64,000 nucleotides of DNA. It comes from Lysinibacillus sphaericus. Its GTDB lineage: Bacteria > Bacillota > Bacilli > Bacillales_A > Planococcaceae. The notes under the pieces are model-generated. The model worked only from the letters and a program-made list of their open reading frames with translations. It was not told the DNA's origin and did not search any database. Below, in pieces: positions 45,244 to 53,868 of this stretch. Both the position numbers and the translations under genes were made by a program. Within the stretch, counting starts at the first letter, position 1; each line of letters starts with the position of its first letter. Location of the stretch: NCBI RefSeq assembly GCF_001629735.1, contig NZ_CP015224.1:2914001-2978000 (forward strand). Reading direction: 5' to 3'.

Positions 45244-46992
45244 ATGATGAAGAAAAATTTACGGTTACAAAGCATCTCTGGGAAGTTAATGCTACTAATC
45301 ACAATTATTATACTTGTAACAGTTGTGATTATTGGCTCAACAAGCTATTGGGTTGCCAAAGATCAGCTCTTAGAATCAGGTCAAAGAGAACTCCAAAGCA
45401 TTGTCAAAGGGGCCTATACTTCAATAGAATTGATTAATGAAGAAGTGGAAAGTGGCAAAATAACACTAGAAGAAGGAAAAGAACAAGCCAGAATTATTCT
45501 AAATGGACCCGTCAATGAAATGGGAGAGTACGATTATCAAAAATCCAATTTTACTTACAAAGAAAATGGATATATATTAGCTTTTGACGAGGATTTAGTG
45601 TTACAACTCCATCCTTCTAAAATAGGTGGAGCTCCTGCCGATGACCTGAACAGAAGTAATCGCGAAAAAATCATTGCAGGCGGCAAGTCCAAAAATGAAT
45701 CAGATCGCTTTGTCATTTATTCTGATAAACAGCCAGATGGTTCTTTTAAAGATAAAACAGCCTATACAGAATATTTTGAGCCTTGGGGCTGGACTATTGG
45801 AATTGCTGTCTTTCAAGATGAATTTTATGAAGGATTAAACATTTTACAATATATTATCTTTGGTGCAACAGTCGTACTTATTACTTTAAGCTCACTGGTA
45901 TTTTATTTAGGTATTCGGAAGAAATTAAACACGTTAAAAGAAGTAGCTGAAGCCGCAACGAAAATTTCTGATGGTCATATAATGGTTACCCATCTACCTG
46001 AATCAAATGACGAAATTGGACAACTTGCGACCGCTTTCAATAAAATGTCACAGCAATTATGCACGCTCGTCGAAAAGACTAAAAATACAAGTGAACATTT
46101 ATTGGATTCAGCAACTAACTTATCTGCCGTTTCAGAAGAAACATCTGCTAGTAGTGACGAAGTTGGTAGAGCCATTACTGAAATTGCTACTGGTACACAG
46201 GAACAAGCCCACGATTTGGATACCATAAACCAAACAGTAGAGCTATTATCCAATTCTATAGAAACCACAGAAAAACAAAGTAAAGTTATGTACGACATTA
46301 CAAAACATGCAGAAAAAATATCATCCGAGGGAATTGAAATAGTACAACAATTACAACAGTCCAATACTATTTCACTAGCAGCCTCACAAGAAGTCAGTGA
46401 TGAAATTAAAAAATTACATGATCAAATAAATCAAATCACACAGGTGATGGAAACCATTGAAACAATCGCAGAACAAACTAATTTACTAGCTTTAAATGCG
46501 AGTATTGAAGCTGCAAGAGCAGGTGAGTATGGTAGAGGATTCTCAGTGGTTGCCGATGAAATAAGAAAACTAGCAGAACAATCGAAAATGGCCACCCACC
46601 AAGTACAAGGAGTAGTTTCATCCATTGTTTCAGAAACTACTAAAACAGTTGAAACTGTAGAAGGAACAATGGAAACTGCTAAAAAGTTAAATGATGATGT
46701 AGCCCTAACACAAAGTAAATTCAATCAGATGTCTGATTCTGTTAAACAAATTGTAGAATCCATATTAGCCGTTAATAAAGAAATGGATGTGATGACATCC
46801 TATAATAAGTTGATGAGTGAAGGAATCGAAAGTGCGTCCAGCGTATCAGAGCAGACGGCCGCTTCAGTACAGGAAATTGCGTCTTCCATTGACGAGCACA
46901 TTAAAGCAATTACGGATGTAGCTCATGCTGCTGAAAAACTAACGGAACTAAATCGTGAATTAAATACTTTAATGGAGCGATATACTATATAA
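45244..46992 (+). CDS. Methyl-accepting chemotaxis protein with Cache sensor
   Basis: 582 aa from the ATG at 45244, with GGGAGGAAG upstream. Helix 1 lies at about residues 15-37. A Cache-type extracellular domain (about 38-195) contains [33 protein letters not shown]. Helix 2 follows, then HAMP ([26 protein letters not shown]) and a long signalling domain. The conserved hairpin tip is [38 protein letters not shown]. The ligand is unknown. It is the last host-type gene before the island. Confidence 0.95.
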   Translation: MMKKNLRLQSISGKLMLLITIIILVTVVIIGSTSYWVAKDQLLESGQRELQSIVKGAYTSIELINEEVESGKITLEEGKEQARIILNGPVNEMGEYDYQKSNFTYKENGYILAFDEDLVLQLHPSKIGGAPADDLNRSNREKIIAGGKSKNESDRFVIYSDKQPDGSFKDKTAYTEYFEPWGWTIGIAVFQDEFYEGLNILQYIIFGATVVLITLSSLVFYLGIRKKLNTLKEVAEAATKISDGHIMVTHLPESNDEIGQLATAFNKMSQQLCTLVEKTKNTSEHLLDSATNLSAVSEETSASSDEVGRAITEIATGTQEQAHDLDTINQTVELLSNSIETTEKQSKVMYDITKHAEKISSEGIEIVQQLQQSNTISLAASQEVSDEIKKLHDQINQITQVMETIETIAEQTNLLALNASIEAARAGEYGRGFSVVADEIRKLAEQSKMATHQVQGVVSSIVSETTKTVETVEGTMETAKKLNDDVALTQSKFNQMSDSVKQIVESILAVNKEMDVMTSYNKLMSEGIESASSVSEQTAASVQEIASSIDEHIKAITDVAHAAEKLTELNRELNTLMERYTI

Positions 46993-47120
46993 AAGCTAGC
47001 AATGTTTTGAACATTGAACATGGTCTAAGCCGAAAAAAAAGCCGGTTTAAAGACTTTACAAAACTGCAGGTATTCCAGACTGTTTGGAGCTTTTGATGAA
47101 ACATACAGTAGATTGAAAAA

Positions 47121-47160
47121 CAAAAGCATCGAATCAAATGATTCGATGCTTTTGTTTTTC
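47121..47160 (+). terminator. Terminator downstream of the chemoreceptor gene
   Basis: Perfect stem CAAAAGCATCGAATCA/TGATTCGATGCTTTTG with a 2-nt spacer, then TTTTTC. Confidence 0.9.
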
Positions 47161-47268
47161 GGTAGGTTGATACTTCAATTTTTCACTTCAATTTCAAAAA
47201 ATGATATCCATACTCTTTTGGGGTTGTTTACAATATGGCTCTCCATGAAATTCAATAATTTTGTAAGA

Positions 47269-47290
47269 TGGGGACGGCGAGAATCGAACC
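47269..47290 (-). other. tRNA/tmRNA 3'-end fragment, attachment site of the island
   Basis: On the minus strand GGTTCGATTCTCGCCGTCCCCA is the T-loop, 3' T-stem, 3' acceptor strand and discriminator of a tRNA-like gene. No 5' part exists nearby. The acceptor strand CGTCCCC would pair with GGGGACG, the 5' end of ssrA in Bacillus, so tmRNA is the best candidate. Such fragments are left at the distal junction when a tyrosine recombinase inserts an element in the 3' end of an RNA gene. Confidence 0.6.
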
Positions 47291-47354
47291 AACTATCTCA
47301 CAAATCGCTATAATACTAGTGTTTATAAGGGTTAACAGATGCTATTGAAAATGT

Positions 47355-47377
47355 TTGACTACGTAATTGACTACGTA
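47355..47377. repeat. Paired direct repeats TTGACTACGTA
   Basis: Two exact 11-bp copies, period 12, 65-90 nt inside the island edge. They look like arm-type binding sites of a tyrosine recombinase. Confidence 0.55.
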
Positions 47378-47548
47378 TAATTCAAAAACAAATTGCGAGG
47401 GCAAAATTATATGTATACATTAGATCAATTCTTCTATTTTACTCTCTTATGATAAAGTGAACCATATCTTAATTATGTGGGGTTTTGGTAGGACATTCCT
47501 CCAAATATAGTTTATAATTTCTATAAACTGTATTTGGGAGGGACTTTT

Positions 47549-48445
47549 TTGAGTAATTTCAGCCAGAACGAAAGATATGTTTTATCGTTATTTTCACCTA
47601 ATAATGAATTTGTATACGGCGGCGTAAGATATAAAGTTGTTGAATCAGGTAAGCCTACGTCTTCTAAAGGTGAACCAAAAACAGATATTTACGTTATGAG
47701 CATATCATTAGACAATTCAAAATATTTAGAGTTTAAGATATCCTTTAAACAAGACAATGCAGACTTCTTAGAAAATAAAATGACCGCAGAACGTGCAGAG
47801 CAAATTTTTGGTCCAAATTGGCAAAATATCATTGAATCTTTCACGTCATCAATAGATCAGAAATTTGCAACTCGTAATTATATTTTTAAAAATAAAGAAG
47901 GAAGAACATCTGCTGGAAGTATTACATTAGGTTGGCGTTTTGAACTAGTGAACAAATCTGGAGGTGGTTTATCGGGTTTAGCAAATTTAACGCCTGAGCA
48001 AGTTCTAGAAGTATATGCTGGACGTAAATTAGCAGCTAGCAAGAAAAACGCAATCGTAAATGGAAGAATTATAGAGGATTCAGGTGTTGCTAATTGTATG
48101 ATTAACTGTGACGTCTCAAGTTTACAATCGATTCAAGATGCTATAGATAGTATTATTTCAATCGAAGACTTCGCTCAAAATAATCCTAATGTTTACTTTG
48201 TTTGTAAGGCACTAAATTATCGTAGCTTTGATGATAAAATCGAAGGTAACCGACCTTTATCAGTATTTATTAATTGGGAAGTTGTTGATAATAAGTTAGT
48301 TCCAAATTTAGTATACTCTAATCCACTTTTAACTAAAGGCAATGAAGTTAGAGATAAATTAAAAGAAAGTCTGAATTTACTAAAAATTAGTAATACAAAT
48401 GATATAAACGAAGATAATTTTGCTTCATTCCAAATTGTTAATTAA
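47549..48445 (+). CDS. Type II restriction endonuclease (PD-(D/E)xK)
   Basis: 298 aa from a TTG at 47549, with GGGAGGG 6 nt upstream. The motif GEPKTDIYV (Asp46) followed by YLEFKIS (Glu61-Phe-Lys63) is a PD-(D/E)xK nuclease centre, of the GEPKTD type seen in several type II enzymes. The rest has no recognised domain. It directly precedes a cytosine-C5 methyltransferase on the same strand, with a terminator between. The recognition site cannot be predicted. Confidence 0.75.
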   Translation: MSNFSQNERYVLSLFSPNNEFVYGGVRYKVVESGKPTSSKGEPKTDIYVMSISLDNSKYLEFKISFKQDNADFLENKMTAERAEQIFGPNWQNIIESFTSSIDQKFATRNYIFKNKEGRTSAGSITLGWRFELVNKSGGGLSGLANLTPEQVLEVYAGRKLAASKKNAIVNGRIIEDSGVANCMINCDVSSLQSIQDAIDSIISIEDFAQNNPNVYFVCKALNYRSFDDKIEGNRPLSVFINWEVVDNKLVPNLVYSNPLLTKGNEVRDKLKESLNLLKISNTNDINEDNFASFQIVN

Positions 48446-48463
48446 TTCAATACTTAGTAATGG

Positions 48464-48499
48464 AAAAAAGCGATTGGATTCGATCCAATCGCTTTTTTA
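48464..48499 (+). terminator. Terminator between the endonuclease and methylase genes
   Basis: Perfect 10-bp stem GCGATTGGAT/ATCCAATCGC, 3-nt loop, seven Ts. It would uncouple the two genes and let the methylase have its own promoter. Confidence 0.88.
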
Positions 48500-48546
48500 T
48501 GTTCTTTAAAATGATATAATGAAATAGATTTAAAAGGAGAGATAAT

Positions 48547-49827
48547 ATGGAATTTAAAGGAAAAGAAAAAGGCAGAGGAAAGTTTAAACCTGCTCCTGAT
48601 TTAGATAGAGAAACAGTTAGAAATGTATTGCTAAATAAAATTAGCGAAGAAAAAGCTTTAATTATAGATGACCCAAAAGATTTAGAGGTTTTAAAGCAAG
48701 TTCAGTATAAATCAAAAAAATATAATGTTGTTGGATTATTCTCTGGTTGTGGAGGTTTAGACTTAGGTTTTGAATTAGCGGGTTTAATAGCTGAAATAGG
48801 TGAAGAAAATGCAATGACAGCATTTAAAAATAAAGAGAAGTTTGATGAAATTCGACATAAAAGTGTATTTAATACCATTTATACCAATGATATGTTTAAG
48901 GAAGCAAATGAAACATATAAATTAAATTTCCCTGACCATATTATTCAGCATGAAAAAGATATTCGTAAAGTAGCAAATTTTCCAATGTGTAATTTAATGC
49001 TTGGAGGGTTCCCTTGTCCTGGATTTTCGGAGGCTGGACCTCGATTAATTGATGATGAACGTAACTTTTTATACATTCACTTTATTAGAGCATTAATGCA
49101 AACCCAGCCAGAGTTTTTTGTGGCTGAGAATGTTAAAGGAATGATGACTTTAGGTAAAGGTGAAGTTCTACGCCAAATTGTGGAGGATTTTTCTTCAGCC
49201 GGTTATGAAGTTACACCGTATTTAGTAAATTCCAGAGATTTTGGTGTACCTCAATTGCGTGAAAGGGTATTTTTAATAGGGGTTCATAAGGAAAAAATTG
49301 CAGAAAAATATGGCTTTAAATATCCTAAACCTCAACCCACACATGGCGATGGCTTGAAACCTTATGTTACGTTAAGAGATGCTATTGGGGATTTAGAAGA
49401 ATCACCGGGGCCTTATTTTGAGGGAACATACTCACCTATTTACTTATCACGAAATAGGAAGAAAACATGGGAAGAGCAAAGTTTTACTATTCAAGCTTCA
49501 GGTAGACAAGCACCAATACATCCAAGTGGAGAGCCGATGAGATATATTGAAAAGAATAAATGGGAGCTTGTTGGTGAAAACAGAAGACTATCTGTAAAAG
49601 AAATTGCCCGCATCCAAACTTTTCCTGATTGGTTTGAATTTAGTGACGGTGCTAAAGAAAAGATGTCTGAAAGTGGACGTTTAGATAAAAAATATAAACA
49701 GATTGGTAATGCTGTTCCAGTACTTCTAGCTAAAGAAATAGCTAAACCAATTGCAGAATTTGCAAAAATGCATTTACAGAATAAGGATGAACAAGAAGAG
49801 CCGATGTTGCAATTAAGTTTATTTTAA
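48547..49827 (+). CDS. DNA (cytosine-5-)-methyltransferase
   Basis: 426 aa. Motif I is VVGLFSGCGGLDLGFELAG, the catalytic Pro156-Cys157 is in GGFPCPGFSEAG, motif VI is ENVKG, motif VIII PQLRERVFLIGV and motif X KQIGNAVPVLLAKEIA. About 35 extra residues lie between motifs I and II, and the target-recognition region spans about 265-345. It protects host DNA from the neighbouring endonuclease. AAAGGAG precedes the ATG. Its specificity is unknown. Confidence 0.95.
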   Translation: MEFKGKEKGRGKFKPAPDLDRETVRNVLLNKISEEKALIIDDPKDLEVLKQVQYKSKKYNVVGLFSGCGGLDLGFELAGLIAEIGEENAMTAFKNKEKFDEIRHKSVFNTIYTNDMFKEANETYKLNFPDHIIQHEKDIRKVANFPMCNLMLGGFPCPGFSEAGPRLIDDERNFLYIHFIRALMQTQPEFFVAENVKGMMTLGKGEVLRQIVEDFSSAGYEVTPYLVNSRDFGVPQLRERVFLIGVHKEKIAEKYGFKYPKPQPTHGDGLKPYVTLRDAIGDLEESPGPYFEGTYSPIYLSRNRKKTWEEQSFTIQASGRQAPIHPSGEPMRYIEKNKWELVGENRRLSVKEIARIQTFPDWFEFSDGAKEKMSESGRLDKKYKQIGNAVPVLLAKEIAKPIAEFAKMHLQNKDEQEEPMLQLSLF

Positions 49828-49860
49828 AATTTAATGGAATATTTTGTTTTTAATCTTCAA

Positions 49861-49897
49861 AGCCAAAGTACAACACACTGTACTTTGGCTTTTTTTG
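49861..49897 (+). terminator. Terminator after the methylase
   Basis: Perfect 12-bp stem AGCCAAAGTACA/TGTACTTTGGCT followed by seven Ts. Confidence 0.92.
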
Positions 49898-49923
49898 TAA
49901 AGATGTAGTTAATTGTAAATCAA

Positions 49924-49953
49924 ATAAAAAAAACCCTTGAATCTCAAGGGTTT
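49924..49953 (-). terminator. Terminator for the leftward ATPase-HNH operon
   Basis: Stem AAACCCTTGA/TCAAGGGTTT with the T run on the minus strand, 195 nt after the HNH stop. The gap between holds no gene. Confidence 0.8.
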
Positions 49954-49992
49954 GATAATACACGGAATTAAACTCCGATTGTTTCTACTTAT

Positions 49993-50053
49993 GGGAATAA
50001 CAGGAGTTAAACCAACCGTCAATTGATTTTCTTTACTACGCTTTTGACTATAC
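49993..50053. repeat. Sequence resembling the island's left junction
   Basis: GGGAATAACAGGAGTTAAAC followed by CAACC is similar to the junction GGGGACGGCGAGAATCGAAC-CAACT. As at that junction, TACTACG/TTGACTA sequence follows. It may be a degenerate second attachment-like site bounding the restriction-modification pair. Confidence 0.3.
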
Positions 50054-50148
50054 TTGTATAGTAAGATAGATTATAGAGTACTCCCTATTGTAAATTTAAT
50101 TATAATTAAATAATCTATTTAAGCTATATTTTTGATTAGGAAAAAAGA

Positions 50149-50880
50149 TTAAAGTAATCCATCGGATTTTCTTTCACTCCAAAAATCCCAATATGCATTA
50201 TAATAAAATTCGCTACCATATAAATTAATAAATGGATCCAAAATATTTCTTGGATTATTATTTTTTACAAGTCTCTTCACTGCAAAACTAATTCCTTCTA
50301 TATATTCTATAAATTCTTGTCTACGGAAAAATATCTTATTCATCTCTTTTCCTATATCTGTATGAGCTTTATAAGAATATGTTAATGGTTGAAAAGTAAG
50401 ATGTATAGAAATGTCATCATAAAAAGGATCTATGATTCTATCTTGTGTAACAGTAAATAAAATATTTTGATTATATGTTGCATCAAAAGGAACAACAATT
50501 CCTTGGCAACAATGCTCAATAATTTGTTTCTCCGCTATAGACTTAGGGTAATATTGATGCTTAAAACTCTGATTACAAGTCTTACAACTAGGTATATAAT
50601 TTAGCCAACAATAAGACAAGTAATTAAATTTATGTGATGGTAAAAAATGATCTACATCCATTTCACTTATTTTTATTTTTTTACCGCAATATGCGCAACA
50701 TCCATTTGTAATTTGATAAAGCTTCTCTCTGATAATTGGACGCTTATCTTCCTGTGTAGTATTCCAACGGTCTCTAATATTATTTTTACCATCTCTTAAA
50801 TTTTCATACCATTTCTTTTTATTAATATCATCGATAAGCTTTTTGGGTATTTCTTTTGGATTACGATAATATGCTTTCAT
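50149..50880 (-). CDS. ptuB: HNH endonuclease, Septu PtuB-like
   Basis: 243 aa. The zinc-stabilised HNH site is CCAYCGKKI (Cys62, Cys65), MDVDHFLPS (Asp77-His78) and SCKTCNQSF (Cys99, Cys102), as in PtuB and the HNH partner of Ec78-type retrons. The C-terminal 130 residues have no recognised domain. The ATG overlaps the ATPase stop (ATGA), so both are made together. No reverse transcriptase is adjacent, which fits Septu rather than a retron. The name is by similarity of layout. Confidence 0.8.
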   Translation of the reverse strand: MKAYYRNPKEIPKKLIDDINKKKWYENLRDGKNNIRDRWNTTQEDKRPIIREKLYQITNGCCAYCGKKIKISEMDVDHFLPSHKFNYLSYCWLNYIPSCKTCNQSFKHQYYPKSIAEKQIIEHCCQGIVVPFDATYNQNILFTVTQDRIIDPFYDDISIHLTFQPLTYSYKAHTDIGKEMNKIFFRRQEFIEYIEGISFAVKRLVKNNNPRNILDPFINLYGSEFYYNAYWDFWSERKSDGLL

Positions 50881-52622
50881 CTCACCATCTCCATTAAAGC
50901 ATCAACTACTCTTTTTTTAGGTGTATTAGGCGTTAAGCAAGTATTCAACTTTCCATTTAAAGTATTTATTTTTTTTAAAATATGCTCTTCTCTACTAACT
51001 AAATATTTCTTAACATATTCGTTCAAGTCATTAATTAAATCATCAACTTCATCCTGATCTATATATTCAGATGTAAGACGTGTATGCAATAATGGATCTA
51101 CATGAAAAACGTTTCTTAAAATATCATGAATATACCATTCTTTGGAATCTCCGATTATTTCAGCAACTATTGTAAAATTTTCATTCAGGTTTTCTTCAAC
51201 TACTTTTAATTCTTTTGCTTCTCTATATTCAGTTGATGAGACTACCAAAGCTGAGTGAGTTGTAACAACAAATTGTACTTTTGGGAAAAGATTTTTTAAC
51301 AGTTTAATTATTTTTTGTTGCCATCTTGGATGTAAATGTAAATCAATTTCATCTATTAAAACAATACCTGGTGTTGCTTTTATTACATCTTTTTCTAAGT
51401 GAGGATTTAAAATAGCCATTCGATAAGCAATATCTGAAATAATACCTATTATATCTTTATAGCCATCACTTAGAAACTCTATTGGAATCATATCCCCATT
51501 TGAATATTTCAAATGTAAACTGCCCTCTAAATATATTACATCAGAAACTTTATTTTTATCTTCTTCTGTTAAAAAGACAAAGGTTTCTTTTAAACACTTA
51601 GTCACTTGGTCTAATACTTCTATCCTTTTATTCAACATAAATGCCCTATACTGCATCTTCGAATACCAAGAAATAAACGTTTTATAATTTGATGCTGGTT
51701 TTAAACAATCTTTATACCCAAAAAACCTAGAAATATTTTCCGTTTTCTCTAGTTGATTCATATTTTTTGTAAAATTCGCGACCCTACCGGTTCCATGGTA
51801 AGAAAAAACAGGTAATGTTATATTTCTAAGATCATTATTATTTATTTCCCTATATAAAAATCTAGATAAATTTACAACTTGTTTAGAGTCCTTTGTAGTT
51901 AATTTTGTTGATTTCAATTTCGATCTAGTTCTAGACCAATCAAATCTTTTATTAATAAAATCTGAATTAAAATTGATTCTTGTAGGTGCATGATGTTTTA
52001 CTACCTTAGTACCATGAACATCTTTAGAAGTAAAACGAACATCACTTTTTAAAATTGATTTTGTATCGGTACTTTCATCAATCCCACTTAAATATGCACC
52101 AATAGCAACAGAGATCGCATCTAGAATACTTGTCTTTCCACTTGCATTCTTTCCAACTAATACAGTTATTCTTTCTTCAAACGTAATTTCTTCATCTTTA
52201 AAACATTTATATTCTTCAAATTTAATTGAATTAATTCTAAAATCAACTGTTAAATCTTCTGAGATCAATTGTTCTAACATAAATAACTCTTCTAATAAAT
52301 AAGCTTTTGATTCTAAAAACAGGTTTTCAATTTCTAAATTGATAACAATATCTTTTAGATTTGCATTAAAATAATCTATAAAATAGGAATCAATTTCTTG
52401 TATACGTCTAGATTTACTTTCTTTAATCAAAAAAACTGAAATCAATTTTTCTCTCTCTATATTTTGACAATCTAAACCTATATAGGCAATCCCATTTTTA
52501 TATAGATAAATCTTTTTCTTAATGAAATTTATTTCAAAACCATTTTCCTGGATATCGTTAATTAAATTTGTTAACCTTTCCTGTTCTTCTCTGAGTTCAA
52601 TAAACTGTCTAAATAATTCCAT
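50877..52622 (-). CDS. ptuA: AAA/ABC-type ATPase, Septu PtuA-like
   Basis: 581 aa from the ATG at 52622, with GGGGAGGT upstream. Walker A is GKNASGKT (157-164), the signature LSDGYKD (384-390), Walker B GIVLIDEIDLHLHP (419-432), and the H-loop TTHSALV (454-460), an SMC/OLD-like ATPase with a short central coiled segment. The N-terminal 125 residues are helical and not recognised, longer than in many PtuA proteins. Coupled to the HNH gene, it would form an abortive or DNA-cleaving complex against phage. Confidence 0.82.
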   Translation of the reverse strand: MELFRQFIELREEQERLTNLINDIQENGFEINFIKKKIYLYKNGIAYIGLDCQNIEREKLISVFLIKESKSRRIQEIDSYFIDYFNANLKDIVINLEIENLFLESKAYLLEELFMLEQLISEDLTVDFRINSIKFEEYKCFKDEEITFEERITVLVGKNASGKTSILDAISVAIGAYLSGIDESTDTKSILKSDVRFTSKDVHGTKVVKHHAPTRINFNSDFINKRFDWSRTRSKLKSTKLTTKDSKQVVNLSRFLYREINNNDLRNITLPVFSYHGTGRVANFTKNMNQLEKTENISRFFGYKDCLKPASNYKTFISWYSKMQYRAFMLNKRIEVLDQVTKCLKETFVFLTEEDKNKVSDVIYLEGSLHLKYSNGDMIPIEFLSDGYKDIIGIISDIAYRMAILNPHLEKDVIKATPGIVLIDEIDLHLHPRWQQKIIKLLKNLFPKVQFVVTTHSALVVSSTEYREAKELKVVEENLNENFTIVAEIIGDSKEWYIHDILRNVFHVDPLLHTRLTSEYIDQDEVDDLINDLNEYVKKYLVSREEHILKKINTLNGKLNTCLTPNTPKKRVVDALMEMVR

Positions 52623-53040
52623 CTGTACCTCCCCAACAACAATAGTCATATATATTTTACGCCCCAAAAATATAATTATCTAATTAGATATTCTGATTAT
52701 AAATAATAACCTACTAACTAAGAATTAACATGTCAAGGATATTCTATACTCAATCCCCTGAATTAGATAATACTCCTTATAAGACTAATTTTTTAACTTC
52801 CTTAATGATACTTTTAAATTAAATAAATCAATAAAAATAGGAAGTTTATTCACCTTACTTTCTTTTATTCTCTATAATTATATATAAGTCTAATCATTAT
52901 TAAATACTATTATTATAACAAATATTCACTTTCAGTTACTCTATCAACCAAACCACAAATGTAAATGTAATTATTTTTTTGTTATATAGTACCTATTTTA
53001 CCTTTAATCTATTAAAATGGAGTTAGATAGGAGGTGTTCA
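52623..53040. other. AT-rich divergent promoter region between two defence operons
   Basis: No gene is seen. It must hold the promoters of the leftward ATPase-HNH and the rightward methylase-HerA-NurA operons. I could not define them. Confidence 0.4.
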
Positions 53041-53856
53041 ATGTCTAATAAGGAGATCCTACCGTTTTTAACTTGGGCTGGCGGAAAAAGATGGCTAGTC
53101 AACAACTACCCTGAAATTTTCCCTTCCGATTTTAACGTCTATATCGAACCATTTTTAGGGTCTGGTTCAGTTTTTTTTCATTTAAAACCTCAGAAAGCTA
53201 TTTTATCGGATATAAATGAAGATTTAATCAATACATATATAGCATTAAAAACGGACTGGCAGAATGTATATAAACATTTAAAAATTCATCAAAGAAAACA
53301 TTCCCCTGATTATTACTACAAAATACGCGATTACACCCCTAGGAAACTAGAAACTAAAGCTGCCAGATTTCTTTATTTAAATAGGACTTGCTTTAACGGT
53401 ATCTATCGAGTTAATAAGCAAGGGAAATTTAATGTTCCAATCGGCTCTAAACAAAATGTAATTTTGAATACAGACGACTTTAAAGAAATTTCAGATCGAT
53501 TGAAAAGTGTCCTTATTTTAAATCATGATTACGAAGCTATAATTAACATGGCTACTAGAGATGACTTTATATTCGTTGATCCTCCATATACCGTTAATCA
53601 CAATGATAATGGATTCATTCAGTACAATGAAAAACTTTTTTCATGGGCTGACCAAGTTCGACTTTGTGAAGCACTAGGAAGAGCTCGTGATAGAGGCGCA
53701 AAAATCATAGTAACAAATGCTAATCATGAATCTGTTAGAAATTTATACGAAGGGCATGGCTTTGAATATCAAATTGTTTCACGTTTTTCTGGAATTTCAT
53801 CAAAAGCTAAAGGTAGAAAAAAATACGAAGAAATTATTGTAAAATCTAACTTTTAA
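53041..53856 (+). CDS. DNA adenine methylase, D12 class
   Basis: 271 aa from the ATG at 53041 with AGGAGGTG upstream. WAGGKRWLV (AdoMet site, motif X), EPFLGSGSVFFHL (motif I), FLYLNRTCFNGIYRVN and the catalytic FVDPPYT (motif IV) are those of Dam/DpnM-type N6-adenine methyltransferases. The target is unknown; GATC cannot be assumed. It is the first gene of a tight operon, 12 nt before herA. No cognate type II nuclease is adjacent, so HerA-NurA is the likely effector partner. Confidence 0.93.
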   Translation: MSNKEILPFLTWAGGKRWLVNNYPEIFPSDFNVYIEPFLGSGSVFFHLKPQKAILSDINEDLINTYIALKTDWQNVYKHLKIHQRKHSPDYYYKIRDYTPRKLETKAARFLYLNRTCFNGIYRVNKQGKFNVPIGSKQNVILNTDDFKEISDRLKSVLILNHDYEAIINMATRDDFIFVDPPYTVNHNDNGFIQYNEKLFSWADQVRLCEALGRARDRGAKIIVTNANHESVRNLYEGHGFEYQIVSRFSGISSKAKGRKKYEEIIVKSNF

Positions 53857-53868
53857 AGAGGTGTTATT

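Noticed and set aside
47269-47290. A complete tRNA gene
   Set aside because: Only the T-loop and 3' acceptor strand exist; the sequence upstream on the minus strand does not form the D-arm, anticodon arm or 5' acceptor.
50149-52622. Retron with ATPase-HNH effector
   Set aside because: No reverse-transcriptase frame is present on either side of the pair, so a plain Septu-type pair is the simpler call.
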